This document shows positions 1 to 7,470 of a stretch of 14,347 bases of DNA, piece after piece. A model generated the notes under the pieces. It was not told the DNA's origin, ran no database searches, and was given only the letters and a program-made list of their open reading frames with translations. The position numbers were made by a program, and so were the translations under genes. Origin of the DNA: Bryobacterales bacterium (GTDB taxonomy: Bacteria; Acidobacteriota; Terriglobia; Bryobacterales; Bryobacteraceae); the NCBI GenBank assembly GCA_003142355.1, contig PLMF01000126.1:1-14347 (forward strand). Reading direction: 5' to 3'. Each line of letters begins with the position of its first letter. Within the stretch, counting starts at the first letter, position 1.

Positions 1-1182
1 GGCGCGGGATCGCTCGACGGCGCGGCCTCGGCGCTGATCTTTCCGGGCATCAGCCTCCTGCCGGGCCAGAAGCCGGGACGCACCCGCCACCGAATTTCCA
101 TCGCGATTGGCCCGGTCATCGATTCGGTTTCCGAGCAGTTCGTCTTTCCCAAGACCAACGCTGTAAAGGCGCTGGGCGAGGCCGATGGCCAGTCGCCGGT
201 GACGGCGGCCGCGATGCTGCTGACGGTCGCGACCGGCGCGATGGACGGCGTCAGCGCGGCCGGGGGCACCGGGATTCGCGTGGCGCTCCCGAACGGGGCG
301 GCCGATGGAACCGGCGCGCTGGCTGGCGCTGCCATACGGCGGGCGGTTGCGGCCGGCGTCTTGGCCGGCGCGGGCGATGCTTTCGGGCAGGGGAAGCGCA
401 TTGTTTGGACCACCGGCACCCTCGCGGGCGCCGGCTCAACGCTCGTTGGCATTCCAACGATGCGGATCTTCGCGCCGGCGTGGGGCAACAGCTCCCTCAC
501 CGGAGACGCAGGGGCCAGCTACCTGGTCGAGGCATTGACGGTAAGCCAAGCCCTCGTGGAGGGCCTCGGCGGCTATGTACTCGTGACCGACGCGGAAACG
601 CTCGCGGGTGGGTCCGCGGCCTCCGCGATCCAGGGCGCGAATCTCAAGACGGTGGCCGCCGCCTCGGCCGCAGTGTCGAGCGTCTCGGGCGCGGCTGACT
701 CGCTTCTCGCCTGCTCTGGTGAAGCCGATGGGGCGTGCACCACGGAGGCCGACATGCAGGTGGCGTTCGCGGCCAGCGGCGGCGTCCTTGCGGGGGACGG
801 GTTCGACCTGGATGGTGATCCGCAGCCCAGCTCGACGTTGGCCGTCGCGCAGGCGACCGCGCACGTGGCAGCCGGCGCCTCAGGTTGGTCGCACTTGGAA
901 GGATCTGCTCCGACGCCGGTCCCCGCCGATGGAACCCTTATCGGCTCCAGCACGGTTCTGTTCCTGGAGACCGTGATCTGCGCCACGGAAGGACTCCAGG
1001 GAATCTCCGACACGGAGGCGAGCGCGGAACTAAAGATGACGACCGGCGCCCTTTCGGTCAATCTGTCTTACGCCGTGGCGACCGCCAACTACGGTTTAGG
1101 CCGGCTGGCTGGGGCGCTCCTTGGTGCGGGCGCCGCGATGGGGCTGGCGACCGTCGCATGGAACGAGAGACCTCCGCGCTAG
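1..1182 (+). CDS. Ala/Gly-rich repetitive phage structural (tail/virion) protein, 5'-truncated
   Basis: The frame is open from base 1 to the TAG at 1180-1182, so the gene starts upstream of the window; at least 393 residues are visible. The first internal ATG is at 199, but the frame reads as good protein before it, so I do not use it as the start. The first 60 or so residues are mixed in composition. The rest is dominated by Ala, Gly, Ser and Thr and carries degenerate repeats around the core GxLAGxG (for example GALAGAA, GVLAGAG, GTLAGAG, GVLAGDG). Ala/Gly repeats of this kind occur in tail-fibre, tail-tip and decoration proteins of tailed phages. The position directly before a lysin and a set of small membrane proteins fits a virion protein at the end of a late operon. 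No enzyme motif is visible. A non-phage surface adhesin is the alternative. Confidence 0.6.
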   Translation, partial: GAGSLDGAASALIFPGISLLPGQKPGRTRHRISIAIGPVIDSVSEQFVFPKTNAVKALGEADGQSPVTAAAMLLTVATGAMDGVSAAGGTGIRVALPNGAADGTGALAGAAIRRAVAAGVLAGAGDAFGQGKRIVWTTGTLAGAGSTLVGIPTMRIFAPAWGNSSLTGDAGASYLVEALTVSQALVEGLGGYVLVTDAETLAGGSAASAIQGANLKTVAAASAAVSSVSGAADSLLACSGEADGACTTEADMQVAFAASGGVLAGDGFDLDGDPQPSSTLAVAQATAHVAAGASGWSHLEGSAPTPVPADGTLIGSSTVLFLETVICATEGLQGISDTEASAELKMTTGALSVNLSYAVATANYGLGRLAGALLGAGAAMGLATVAWNERPPR

Positions 1183-1209
1183 TTCTGTAACCCAAAAGAA
1201 TAAACTCGA

Positions 1210-1692
1210 ATGCCTGTTTTTCCATTACACGTGCGCCCGAAGGAGAGCTATGAGGAGCCGCCGCGCTCCTTTGGCTCCTCCCGCGATCATGGGGCGCGGA
1301 AACACGCGGGGTGTGATCTCTACGCCCCGGCCGGGACCGAGGTGCTGGCGGTCGAGGATGGCACGGTCGTCCGCGGCCCATACCTCTTCTACGACGTCGT
1401 CTACGCGCTCGAGGTCCAGCACCCCAGCGGCATCGTTCGCTACGGAGAGATCTCGCACGCGGCCGAACGGATCGCGACAGGCGTGGCGGTAAAGGCCGGC
1501 CAGGTCCTCGGGTACGTCGGCAAGATGCAGACTGTGGCGCAGTCGATGCTGCACCTGGAACTGTTCGCCGGCACGGCGCAGGGCCCGCTCACCGACCGGA
1601 ACCACCCGCCATTCATGCGGCGCCGCGACCTGGTCGACCCCACAGCATTCTTGTATTCCTGTATGGATGTGACGAACAATGCAACGGTTTAG
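1210..1692 (+). CDS. M23-family (LytM-like) peptidase domain protein, probable phage lysin
   Basis: A 160-residue protein that is essentially one LytM/M23 domain. The metal-site signature HxxxD is present as HAGCD (His32, Asp36), followed by the usual YAPAGTEVLAVEDGTVV strand pair. The late histidine is His115 in MLHLELF. Zinc ligands of the family are therefore kept. The two histidines normally used in catalysis are not: the YAHLS-like position reads YGEIS (Glu80) and the HxH position reads MLH (Met113). M23 enzymes cut peptide cross-links in peptidoglycan, and the C-terminal FMRRRDLVDP segment looks like a fixed tail of a phage/prophage subgroup. There is no signal peptide, so release to the cell wall would depend on a holin or on the neighbouring membrane proteins. 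The ATG at 1210 has only a weak purine stretch upstream. The 3' end overlaps the next gene by 14 bp, suggesting translational coupling. Confidence 0.8.
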   Translation: MPVFPLHVRPKESYEEPPRSFGSSRDHGARKHAGCDLYAPAGTEVLAVEDGTVVRGPYLFYDVVYALEVQHPSGIVRYGEISHAAERIATGVAVKAGQVLGYVGKMQTVAQSMLHLELFAGTAQGPLTDRNHPPFMRRRDLVDPTAFLYSCMDVTNNATV

Positions 1693-2365
1693 ACTGGCTC
1701 TGTCGTGCGCCCTGTTGGCGGCGTTGACCGGGGTGGCAGTCCAGGCCGTCCTCCTGCTGCACGCCGCCACACAGGCCACCCGTGCGTTGCCCGTGGCGGT
1801 TTCTGTCGAAATCCAGGCTACGCGCGCGGCGCTGCTGGCCGAGATAGCCGCGACCCGCGTCGACCTGATCAACCAGGTCGAGGTCGCGCGCAAGGACCTG
1901 CTGGGGAAAGCTGACGCCCAGCTCAGCACGATCCAATCCGAATCGTTCCGGCAAATCACGGAATTCCGCAGCATGGCAGACCGGCGCCTCGGGGACACGC
2001 TGGCGCGCGCGGACACCGCGCTCCGGACGGTCGAGGCGTTGCGAAACGACGTGAAGCCCGCGGTCGATGGCGCTGTGGCACTGGAATCGGACGCCAAGGA
2101 TTCCTGGGACGACATGTACTGGGACGTGAAGGCTCTCGTCGGTTCCGCCACAGTCGCCGCGCGCGGCGTGGCTGAAACCTCCGAAGCGGTCGGAAAGGCC
2201 GCGCCCAAGCTCGCTGAATCGGCGGTGGGCATCGGCAAGAGCGCCGATGGCATTGCCGCCGACATCCACACCGCGACGTCAGACTTTGTAAAACCCAAAA
2301 CGTTCTGGCAGCGCATGAAGGCGTGGCTGGAGACGGCCGGCAAAGTCGGCGCGAGATTCCTGTAA
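1679..2365 (+). CDS. Membrane-anchored coiled-coil protein of the prophage cassette, unknown function
   Basis: A 228-residue protein with one N-terminal hydrophobic helix (about residues 6-27). It is followed by a long Ala-rich, charged helical region (about 30-210) with regular hydrophobic spacing typical of a coiled coil, for example the segments around TRAALLAEIAATRVDL and RADTALRTVEALRNDVKPAV. A basic and aromatic tail (KPKTFWQRMKAWLETAGKV) ends the protein. No catalytic motif is visible. Its start lies inside the end of the peptidase gene (14-bp overlap), so the two are probably co-translated. A single-pass rod with a periplasmic or cytoplasmic coiled coil next to a lysin could be a spanin-like or other lysis or adhesion factor, but this is not shown by any motif. 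Similar helical patterns also occur in methyl-accepting-protein-like and DUF948-like proteins. Confidence 0.65.
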   Translation: MQRFRLALSCALLAALTGVAVQAVLLLHAATQATRALPVAVSVEIQATRAALLAEIAATRVDLINQVEVARKDLLGKADAQLSTIQSESFRQITEFRSMADRRLGDTLARADTALRTVEALRNDVKPAVDGAVALESDAKDSWDDMYWDVKALVGSATVAARGVAETSEAVGKAAPKLAESAVGIGKSADGIAADIHTATSDFVKPKTFWQRMKAWLETAGKVGARFL

Positions 2366-2372
2366 GCCCATC

Positions 2373-2392
2373 GCGCCCGGAGATCCGGGCGC
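2373..2392 (+). other. GC-rich perfect hairpin between the coiled-coil and barrel genes
   Basis: The arms GCGCCCGG (2373-2380) and CCGGGCGC (2385-2392) are exact reverse complements around the 4-base loop AGAT, giving an 8-bp all-GC stem. It begins 7 bases after the stop of the coiled-coil gene and ends 8 bases before the GAGGA ribosome site of the next gene. No T-run follows, so it is not a textbook intrinsic terminator. An mRNA-processing or stability element, or a partial terminator that lowers expression of the downstream genes, are the likely roles. Confidence 0.6.
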
Positions 2393-2415
2393 CAATTCAG
2401 AGAGGACAAAACCAA

Positions 2416-2949
2416 ATGACGCACCTTCGAATCGCTGTAACTATCGCCCTGCTTACGCTCCTGGCGGCTTCCGCATTTGCGCAGGCAGACACGTCTTCAA
2501 CACCCACTGCCCCCGGCGCGCAGTACTCTGCCGGCGCCTTCTTGGGTTTCAATCACTACGACACCCCGCAGATGAAAGGTGGCGGATTCTTCGATACCAA
2601 ATTCGCCGAAAACACCTACAACGAAACCACGCTGAACATGACCAGCAAGCTCGCCACGGTTACGACCGGCGTGAAGCGGTTCTTCTATAGTAGCCCCCAC
2701 GGCACGGTTGCCCTCTTTGCCACCGCCAAAGCCGGGGTGGCCACGGGCGACGGCTCCGCTACGGCGGTTTTCGGGGGAGGCGGGGGCATCAAGGTGCTCC
2801 TGGCGGGAGCAGCCACCAAGTTCCCATTCCTGAAGCTGTTCAGCACCATCCCCAATTCCTACGTGAGCGGTACGGTGGATGTCCAGCAGATCAATGGAGC
2901 CGGCGTGTCCCCCACGTTCGGGTTCGCGATTGGGGCGGACTTCAAATAG
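2416..2949 (+). CDS. Small exported protein, probable outer-membrane beta-barrel
   Basis: The protein has 177 residues from the ATG at 2416. This start is chosen because it has a good ribosome site (GAGGA, 2402-2406) and opens directly onto a classic signal peptide: Met-Thr-His-Leu-Arg, then the core IAVTIALLTLLAASAFA, with a likely cut after AFA-QA (about residue 22). A longer in-frame reading from 2323 would bury this signal peptide and run back into the preceding gene. The mature part is rich in Gly, Thr, Ser and aromatic residues in alternating patterns (SAGAFLGFNHY, GTVALFATAKAGVATG, VSPTFGFAIGADFK), which suggests beta strands that cross the outer membrane. Its length suits an eight-stranded barrel. 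I do not recognise a specific family. Being between a lysin and a tail-fibre remnant, it may be a phage-carried accessory gene that alters the host surface. A secreted non-barrel protein is possible. Confidence 0.65.
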   Translation: MTHLRIAVTIALLTLLAASAFAQADTSSTPTAPGAQYSAGAFLGFNHYDTPQMKGGGFFDTKFAENTYNETTLNMTSKLATVTTGVKRFFYSSPHGTVALFATAKAGVATGDGSATAVFGGGGGIKVLLAGAATKFPFLKLFSTIPNSYVSGTVDVQQINGAGVSPTFGFAIGADFK

Positions 2950-2972
2950 GGCGCAGCGCGGGAGCTTTGACG

Positions 2973-3134
2973 ATGATGTCGAATCTTCTGCGCCAGGTCG
3001 GCCACGTCATTGTGCTGATGATCCTGATCTGGTGGGGGTACCAACTCATGACCCTGCACGTCGAGTTCGGCCAGCGCCTGGCCGACCAGGCCACCGGCGC
3101 GCGGTTCTACGCGCTGAATGTGAGAAAGCCATGA
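2973..3134 (+). CDS. Single-helix small membrane protein, 53 residues
   Basis: An ATG at 2973 (with a second at 2976) follows the purine-rich stretch GGGAGC about 8 bases upstream. It opens a 53-codon frame ending at TGA 3132-3134. After a short basic start there is one hydrophobic stretch, VIVLMILIWWGYQLM (about residues 12-26), then a polar, Arg-containing tail of about 27 residues. The size, topology and place behind a peptidase and a membrane coiled-coil protein resemble holin-like or spanin-like lysis proteins, but no family signature confirms it. Its stop overlaps the ATG of the following broken gene in an ATGA arrangement, which argues that both were once coupled and that this short frame is really translated. 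Confidence 0.55.
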   Translation: MMSNLLRQVGHVIVLMILIWWGYQLMTLHVEFGQRLADQATGARFYALNVRKP

Positions 3135-3933
3135 CGACCGATCTACTAGCGGCCCTCCCGACGCTGCATCACTGAGGCAGCGGTTGCGGCCGAAAGGGAA
3201 CCCGGTTGCCTGGCCGAGATCTCGGCTGCTACGTGCATTGTGGAGTCGGACGGCTCATGATCGCGCCGAGGAATAATTGCTCCGGCATCAGAACCACCGA
3301 TACTGGGCGAACTGATCGCGGCGAACGGGTCGCTCGCCTGGGCGCGCCTAGCGGGGAACAGCACCGCAACCAGGAAGTCCCTGCGCCAGGCCGCGACCGG
3401 CACGGTGTCCGTGCTTCCTGCACGGCAAGCGCCATCGCCGCGCCGGATGGCAACACGACCGCGGACACCATCACGGCGGTGACCGCGACGCCGATCATCC
3501 AGCAGCAGTTGGCGGGCCTCGCGTCCGGAGGCCAGTACACATTCTACGTCTGGGCCAAGGTCGCATCCGGAACGAAGCAGGTATCCATAGCCATCGTGGA
3601 CAACGCCTATGCGGGCTACCTCGCGGGCCCGACCAGCATTACGCTCACGACCGCCTGGCAGCGGTTCAAGATCTCAGGCGCGCTCGCGGGCGGCAAGACG
3701 GGGCTATGGATAGTCGTGCGCCAGTTCGCCGACAACGGCGACAACTGGACGAGCGGTGCCATCTACCTGTGGGGCGCCTGCCTGCAACAGGGTAACGATC
3801 AGAAAAGCGGTACGCCCGCACGTGGGCGTCGCAGAATGCCGCTGTGGCCGCCGGAATCGCGTGCGGAGCGACGGTGATCGCCGCAAAGGACAATGCTGAG
3901 TTGCCGCTTCGGATAACGACACGGCGCGGGTAG
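3131..3933 (+). pseudogene. Decayed phage tail-fibre-like gene with carbohydrate-binding-like module, several frameshifts
   Basis: Coding potential moves through all three plus frames. An ATG at 3131, coupled to the previous stop, gives MTTDLLAALPTLHH and then a TGA (3173-3175). The sense continues one frame over from 3171 (TEAAVAAEREPGCLAEIS), is cut by a TGA at 3258-3260, and resumes in that same frame with ELIAANGSLAWARLAGNSTA. That is the LAWARLAGN-type sequence common in tail fibres. Near 3400-3430 it slips back to the first frame for a clean, Gly/Thr/aromatic-rich domain of about 110 residues (QYTFYVWAKVASGTKQVSIA, then TSGAIYLWGACLQQGND), which looks like a beta-sandwich sugar-binding module. 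It slips again near 3805 to the third frame (YARTWASQNAAVAAGIACGA), ending at TAG 3931-3933. At least three frame changes and one in-frame stop mean no full-length product. Receptor binding was the likely original job. Confidence 0.65.
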
Positions 3934-4236
3934 TGCGGATCAACTTCACAGAACGAGACTTGAATGCGCTGGCGATGAGCCTTTGCCTTGCCCCCCAGTC
4001 GCACGGCGCCGGCGCACTTCGATACAACCGAAATTGCTTTTCCGGGGCTACTCGGGTCCAACCTTCTGCTGGAACGCGACGTCTGGAACGCGTCTGGAAT
4101 CGTCTGGAACGCAGAAACACACCGGACAGACGCTTGGCTGTATACTGTGGCTGTTCACCATTAGACAAGATATTCAGATGTCATAGATTCATTGGGAATT
4201 TGTAGTGGCGGAAACATTTGGGTGCAGCAGGATCAT
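3934..4236 (+). other. Intergenic stretch at the phage/chromosome junction
   Basis: No convincing gene is seen in these 300 bases. A 90-codon open frame (3933-4205) overlaps it and begins plausibly (VVRINFTERDLNALAMSL), but it drifts into Arg-rich, low-quality sequence and crosses the repeat. It may be a further scrap of the decayed phage region. The 3' part (about 4135-4220) is clearly more AT-rich than its surroundings. It holds TATACT (4141-4146) and other weak -10-like hexamers, so a promoter for the ABC-transporter operon probably lies here, though no good -35/-10 pair can be named. No tRNA or attachment core is recognisable. Confidence 0.5.
4069..4112 (+). repeat. Short direct repeats of CTGGAA(C/T)
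   Basis: CTGGAA occurs four times, starting at 4069, 4083, 4094 and 4104. The last three lie in near-identical units GTCTGGAACGC, GTCTGGAATC and GTCTGGAACGC (4081-4112) with a period of 10-11 bp, which is one helical turn. The repeats lie about 125-170 bp upstream of the ABC ATPase start and just behind the decayed phage gene. They could be an in-phase operator, the scar of a recombination event, or a chance microsatellite. Confidence 0.55.
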
Positions 4237-4908
4237 ATGATTCAGGCGAAGAATCTGGCCAAGAGATACGCTTCCAAACGCGCCGTACAGGCCCTGCAAG
4301 GCGTTTCGCTGGACGTCGCAAGAGGCGAGATGGTCGCCATCATGGGACCATCGGGCTGCGGAAAGTCGACTTTCCTGAACATCATCGGCGGGCTGGACCG
4401 GCCCACCGAAGGTTCTATTCTGGTCGACGGTATCGATCTGAATGGACTCGACGATAACGCGCTGGCGCGTCTGAGGCGCCGGAAGATCGGATTCATCTTC
4501 CAGTTCTTCAACCTTCTTTCCACGCTCACGGCCTTAGATAATGTCGCCCTTCCGATGCACCTGGCGGGAATTCGCGGCAAAGAAGCCGCCCGGCGTTCGG
4601 CGGACCTGCTGAAGACGGTCGGCCTCGAAGACCGGCTCGATCATCTGCCGGACGAACTCTCGGGAGGCGAGCAGCAACGCGTGGCGATAGCCAGGGCGCT
4701 CGCATTGCAGCCGCCCGTAATTCTAGCCGATGAACCCACGGGCAACCTCGATTCGGAGTCGGCGAAGCAGGTCCTTTCGCTCCTTGGGCAAGTGCGAGAG
4801 CAATTCGGCGCAACCGTCGTCATGATGACCCACGATCCCACCGCCGCCGGTTCCTGCAACCGGATCTTGAGCATGCGAGACGGCCGTTTCACGGACGGGG
4901 GGAGCTAA
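4237..4908 (+). CDS. ABC transporter ATP-binding protein, LolD/MacB type
   Basis: This 223-residue ATPase has the full motif set: Walker A GPSGCGKST (37-45), Q-loop Gln89 in FIFQFFNLL, signature LSGGEQQR (141-148), Walker B ILADEP (162-167) with Glu166, D-loop GNLD (169-172) and H-loop His199 in MMTHD. The FQFFNLLxxLTxxDNVxLP segment and the short length are typical of the LolD/MacB/FtsE group, which powers mechanotransmission by FtsX-type permeases rather than classic import. I take the ATG at 4237, with AGGA at 4229-4232, because the family starts with MIxxxNLxKxY; an upstream in-frame GTG (4222) is possible. The permease gene starts 3 bases after the stop, so both belong to one operon. Probable role: energy for lifting a lipoprotein or lipid substrate from the inner membrane, or for efflux. 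Confidence 0.93.
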   Translation: MIQAKNLAKRYASKRAVQALQGVSLDVARGEMVAIMGPSGCGKSTFLNIIGGLDRPTEGSILVDGIDLNGLDDNALARLRRRKIGFIFQFFNLLSTLTALDNVALPMHLAGIRGKEAARRSADLLKTVGLEDRLDHLPDELSGGEQQRVAIARALALQPPVILADEPTGNLDSESAKQVLSLLGQVREQFGATVVMMTHDPTAAGSCNRILSMRDGRFTDGGS

Positions 4909-4911
4909 CCG

Positions 4912-7470
4912 GTGTTCGCGCTTCTGCGCTACGTCAGTATCGCCGAGTTCCGAAGACACCTGTTGCGCAATATCCTGACCGTCTTCGGCATCGTTCTGGG
5001 CGTGGCGATGTTCTCCGCCATGCGCTCGGCAAGTTCATCGCTTTCAAAATCCCTGAGCGACACCATCGGCCAGATCGCCGGGAATGCCGTCCTCCAAGTG
5101 TCGGCTGTGGCGGGAGGCCTGCCGGAAGACGTGGTTGACCGAGTGCGCGCAACCGAGGGCGTGCGCGCCGCCGTCCCGGTGATCGAATCGGTGGTGCGGA
5201 CAGCCGATGCCACCGAGGGGAATATGCTCATCCTGGGCGTCGATATGGGGGGCGACCGGTCTATGCGGGATTATGCGTTGGAGGGCGATGAGGATGCCAT
5301 CTCCGATCCGCTCGGCTTCCTCGCGCAGCCCGACGCCATTATCGTGGCGAAGGAGTTCGCCGCCAGAAACCATCTCGATGAGGGCAGTTCGCTCACTATC
5401 GTCACCGCGCTGGGCAAGAAGACGGTCACCGTGAAGGGGATCATGCAGCCGAGAGGCATGGCAAAGGCATTCGGCGGGAACATCGGCGTGATGGACATCT
5501 ATTCCGCGCAGACCCTGTTCAGCCGCGGGCGGACATTCGACAGGGTGGATCTCGCGCTCGCGGAAGGAGCGGGAATCGACGATGTCGTGCGGCGGCTACA
5601 GTCGGAACTTGGACCCGCCTATCGAGTCGAGCCGCCCTTGCGGCGCGGGCGTCAGACCGAAAGTCTGATGCAGGCTTACAGCCGGGTGCTGTTCCTGTGC
5701 AGCCTGCTGGCCCTGCTGATCGGCGTGTTTCTGATCTTCAATGCGTTCTCGGTCAGCGTGACGCAGCGGCGCGTTCAAATCGGCATTCTGCGGGCGCTGG
5801 GCGAAACCCGGTCCGCAATTCAGGGCCTGTTTCTGGCGGAAAGCCTGGTGCTGGGCGTAGTGGGATCCTCGGCGGGGGTCGTCGCCGGCGTGTGGATGGG
5901 GCGCGCCTCGATGCGCTTCATGGCCGCGGTCGTCGAGCAGACCTATGGGATGCATCTCCAGACCGGCGGGCTTCAGGTCGACAAATTCTGGGCCGGCATC
6001 GCTTTCCTATTGGGAGTCGCGGCTTCGATGGCCGGCGCATTTCTGCCGGCGCGCGCCGCCAGCCGCGTGGATCCGGCGCTGGCGCTCCAGAAGGGAAAAC
6101 ACCAGACGCTCTCCCGGAGCGAGAACCGGCTGCGCCGCAGGATCGGGATGGGGTTGGCGATTGCCTGCATCGCCGGCGGGTTTTCGCCATGGGCCCAATC
6201 CGTCGCCGCTCAGTCGGTAATTATCTCCGTACTGTTTGTCAGCCTGGCGCTGTTGGTGCCAACCTTCTCTCACCTCCTGGCACGGCTGCTGCGAGTGCCC
6301 ATGGGGCGATTGTTTGGCCCCGAGGGGCGGCTGGCGAGCGATAGTCTGCTCCAGGCGCCGCGCCGCACCAGCGCCACCGTCGCGGCGCTGACATTCAGCC
6401 TGGCCTGCGTGCTGGTGATGGCCACCTTCAGCGTCAGCATCAAGGCGTCCTTCGCCGAGTGGCTGAACTCGGTTTTCAACCCGGATCTTTTTATTTCCGC
6501 CTCCGAGAGCCTGACGGCGCGCACGTTCCAATTTCCACCCTCGCTGGGTGAAGAACTGAAGAGCGTTCCCGGAGTGCGGCAAGTGGACTCCCTGCGCCTG
6601 CTCAACATCTCCTATCGGGGTAAGAACCCACTCCTGCTTTCAATCGAGCTCGATCAATGGCTTCGCCGCAGTAAACCGCTTCTGGAGGAAGGCCGCGTCG
6701 AGGAACTGATTCCCGCCATGGCCGGGAAGAACGGTGTTTTGGTCTCCAGCAACTTCGCCCGAATCTTCCACGTCTCCAAAGGCAGCGGCATCGTTCTGGA
6801 AACCCCCGCCGGCATTCAGCGGTTCCAGGTGGCTGGCGTCCAGGTGGACTATACGTCCGAAACGGGCTCGCTCTTCATAGATCGCGCCACCTACAAACGG
6901 GTTTGGAAGGACGACCGAGTGGATCTCTTCCATCTGATGGTCCAGCCGGGCGCCGACCCGATCGCCGTGAAGCGCGAGATCCAGGCGCACTTCGCGGGCC
7001 TGCGCAACATGTTCGTGCTGACCAACGCGGAGATGCGGTCCGAAGCCACCCGATTGATCGATCAGTTCTTGAAACTGCAATACGCGCAGATGATCATCGC
7101 CGTCCTGGTCGCCGTGTTGGGGATTGTCAATTCCCTGATGGTCTCGATTACGGAACGCCAGCGGGAGATCGGTATCCTGCGCGGGCTGGGGGCCGAGGGA
7201 TGGCAGGTTCGCAAGGCCATCCTCCTGGAAGCCGTTTGTATCGGTCTGGTTGGCACCGTTCTTGGCGCCTGCGTCGGCTGCGTCCTCGGTTACTACTCCG
7301 TGGCTTCGCTCAACGCGGCTTTCGTTGGCTGGGTGTTCCCGTACCGGTTTCCCTTGGTATGGTCGCTCTTGCTGATCCCCGGCGTTGTGATCGTCTCGCT
7401 CCTCGCCGCGTGGATCCCCTGCCGTGCGGCGTTGAAGACCCCCATCGTCGAGGCGTTGGCCTATGAGTGA
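4912..7470 (+). CDS. ABC transporter permease with two FtsX domains
   Basis: The 852-residue protein starts at a GTG (4912) behind the strong purine run GGGGGGAGC. It has about ten predicted membrane helices, near residues 19-37, 257-280, 305-330, 359-380, 412-427, 433-455, 490-511, 727-747, 770-794 and 813-836. Large soluble regions lie at about 40-255 and 515-725; these correspond to MacB-like periplasmic domains. Both FtsX domains carry the conserved cytoplasmic turn after a helix (VTQRRVQIGILRALGETR and ITERQREIGILRGLGAEG), and both end in a P(A/C)RAA motif. One polypeptide therefore holds two permease halves that LolC/LolE or a MacB dimer would supply as two chains. No membrane-fusion (MacA) gene is adjacent, so a tripartite efflux pump is less likely than lipid or lipoprotein handling. 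Its stop overlaps the next start by 8 bp. Confidence 0.92.
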   Translation: MFALLRYVSIAEFRRHLLRNILTVFGIVLGVAMFSAMRSASSSLSKSLSDTIGQIAGNAVLQVSAVAGGLPEDVVDRVRATEGVRAAVPVIESVVRTADATEGNMLILGVDMGGDRSMRDYALEGDEDAISDPLGFLAQPDAIIVAKEFAARNHLDEGSSLTIVTALGKKTVTVKGIMQPRGMAKAFGGNIGVMDIYSAQTLFSRGRTFDRVDLALAEGAGIDDVVRRLQSELGPAYRVEPPLRRGRQTESLMQAYSRVLFLCSLLALLIGVFLIFNAFSVSVTQRRVQIGILRALGETRSAIQGLFLAESLVLGVVGSSAGVVAGVWMGRASMRFMAAVVEQTYGMHLQTGGLQVDKFWAGIAFLLGVAASMAGAFLPARAASRVDPALALQKGKHQTLSRSENRLRRRIGMGLAIACIAGGFSPWAQSVAAQSVIISVLFVSLALLVPTFSHLLARLLRVPMGRLFGPEGRLASDSLLQAPRRTSATVAALTFSLACVLVMATFSVSIKASFAEWLNSVFNPDLFISASESLTARTFQFPPSLGEELKSVPGVRQVDSLRLLNISYRGKNPLLLSIELDQWLRRSKPLLEEGRVEELIPAMAGKNGVLVSSNFARIFHVSKGSGIVLETPAGIQRFQVAGVQVDYTSETGSLFIDRATYKRVWKDDRVDLFHLMVQPGADPIAVKREIQAHFAGLRNMFVLTNAEMRSEATRLIDQFLKLQYAQMIIAVLVAVLGIVNSLMVSITERQREIGILRGLGAEGWQVRKAILLEAVCIGLVGTVLGACVGCVLGYYSVASLNAAFVGWVFPYRFPLVWSLLLIPGVVIVSLLAAWIPCRAALKTPIVEALAYE

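Noticed and set aside
1225..2424. 399-codon minus-strand open frame across the peptidase and coiled-coil genes
   Set aside because: It is a shadow of two well-supported plus-strand genes. Its protein is Ser/Ala/Arg-rich without motifs, and no ribosome site or signal is seen.
3213..3226. 14-bp perfect palindrome GCCGAGATCTCGGC as a possible operator
   Set aside because: It lies inside the decayed fibre gene, far from any start, and a single such palindrome is not unusual in GC-rich DNA.
3933..4205. 90-codon plus-strand open frame after the tail-fibre remnant
   Set aside because: Only its first 20 or so residues look protein-like; the rest is Arg-rich and runs through the short tandem repeat, with no ribosome site. 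It could be phage debris but not a supported gene.
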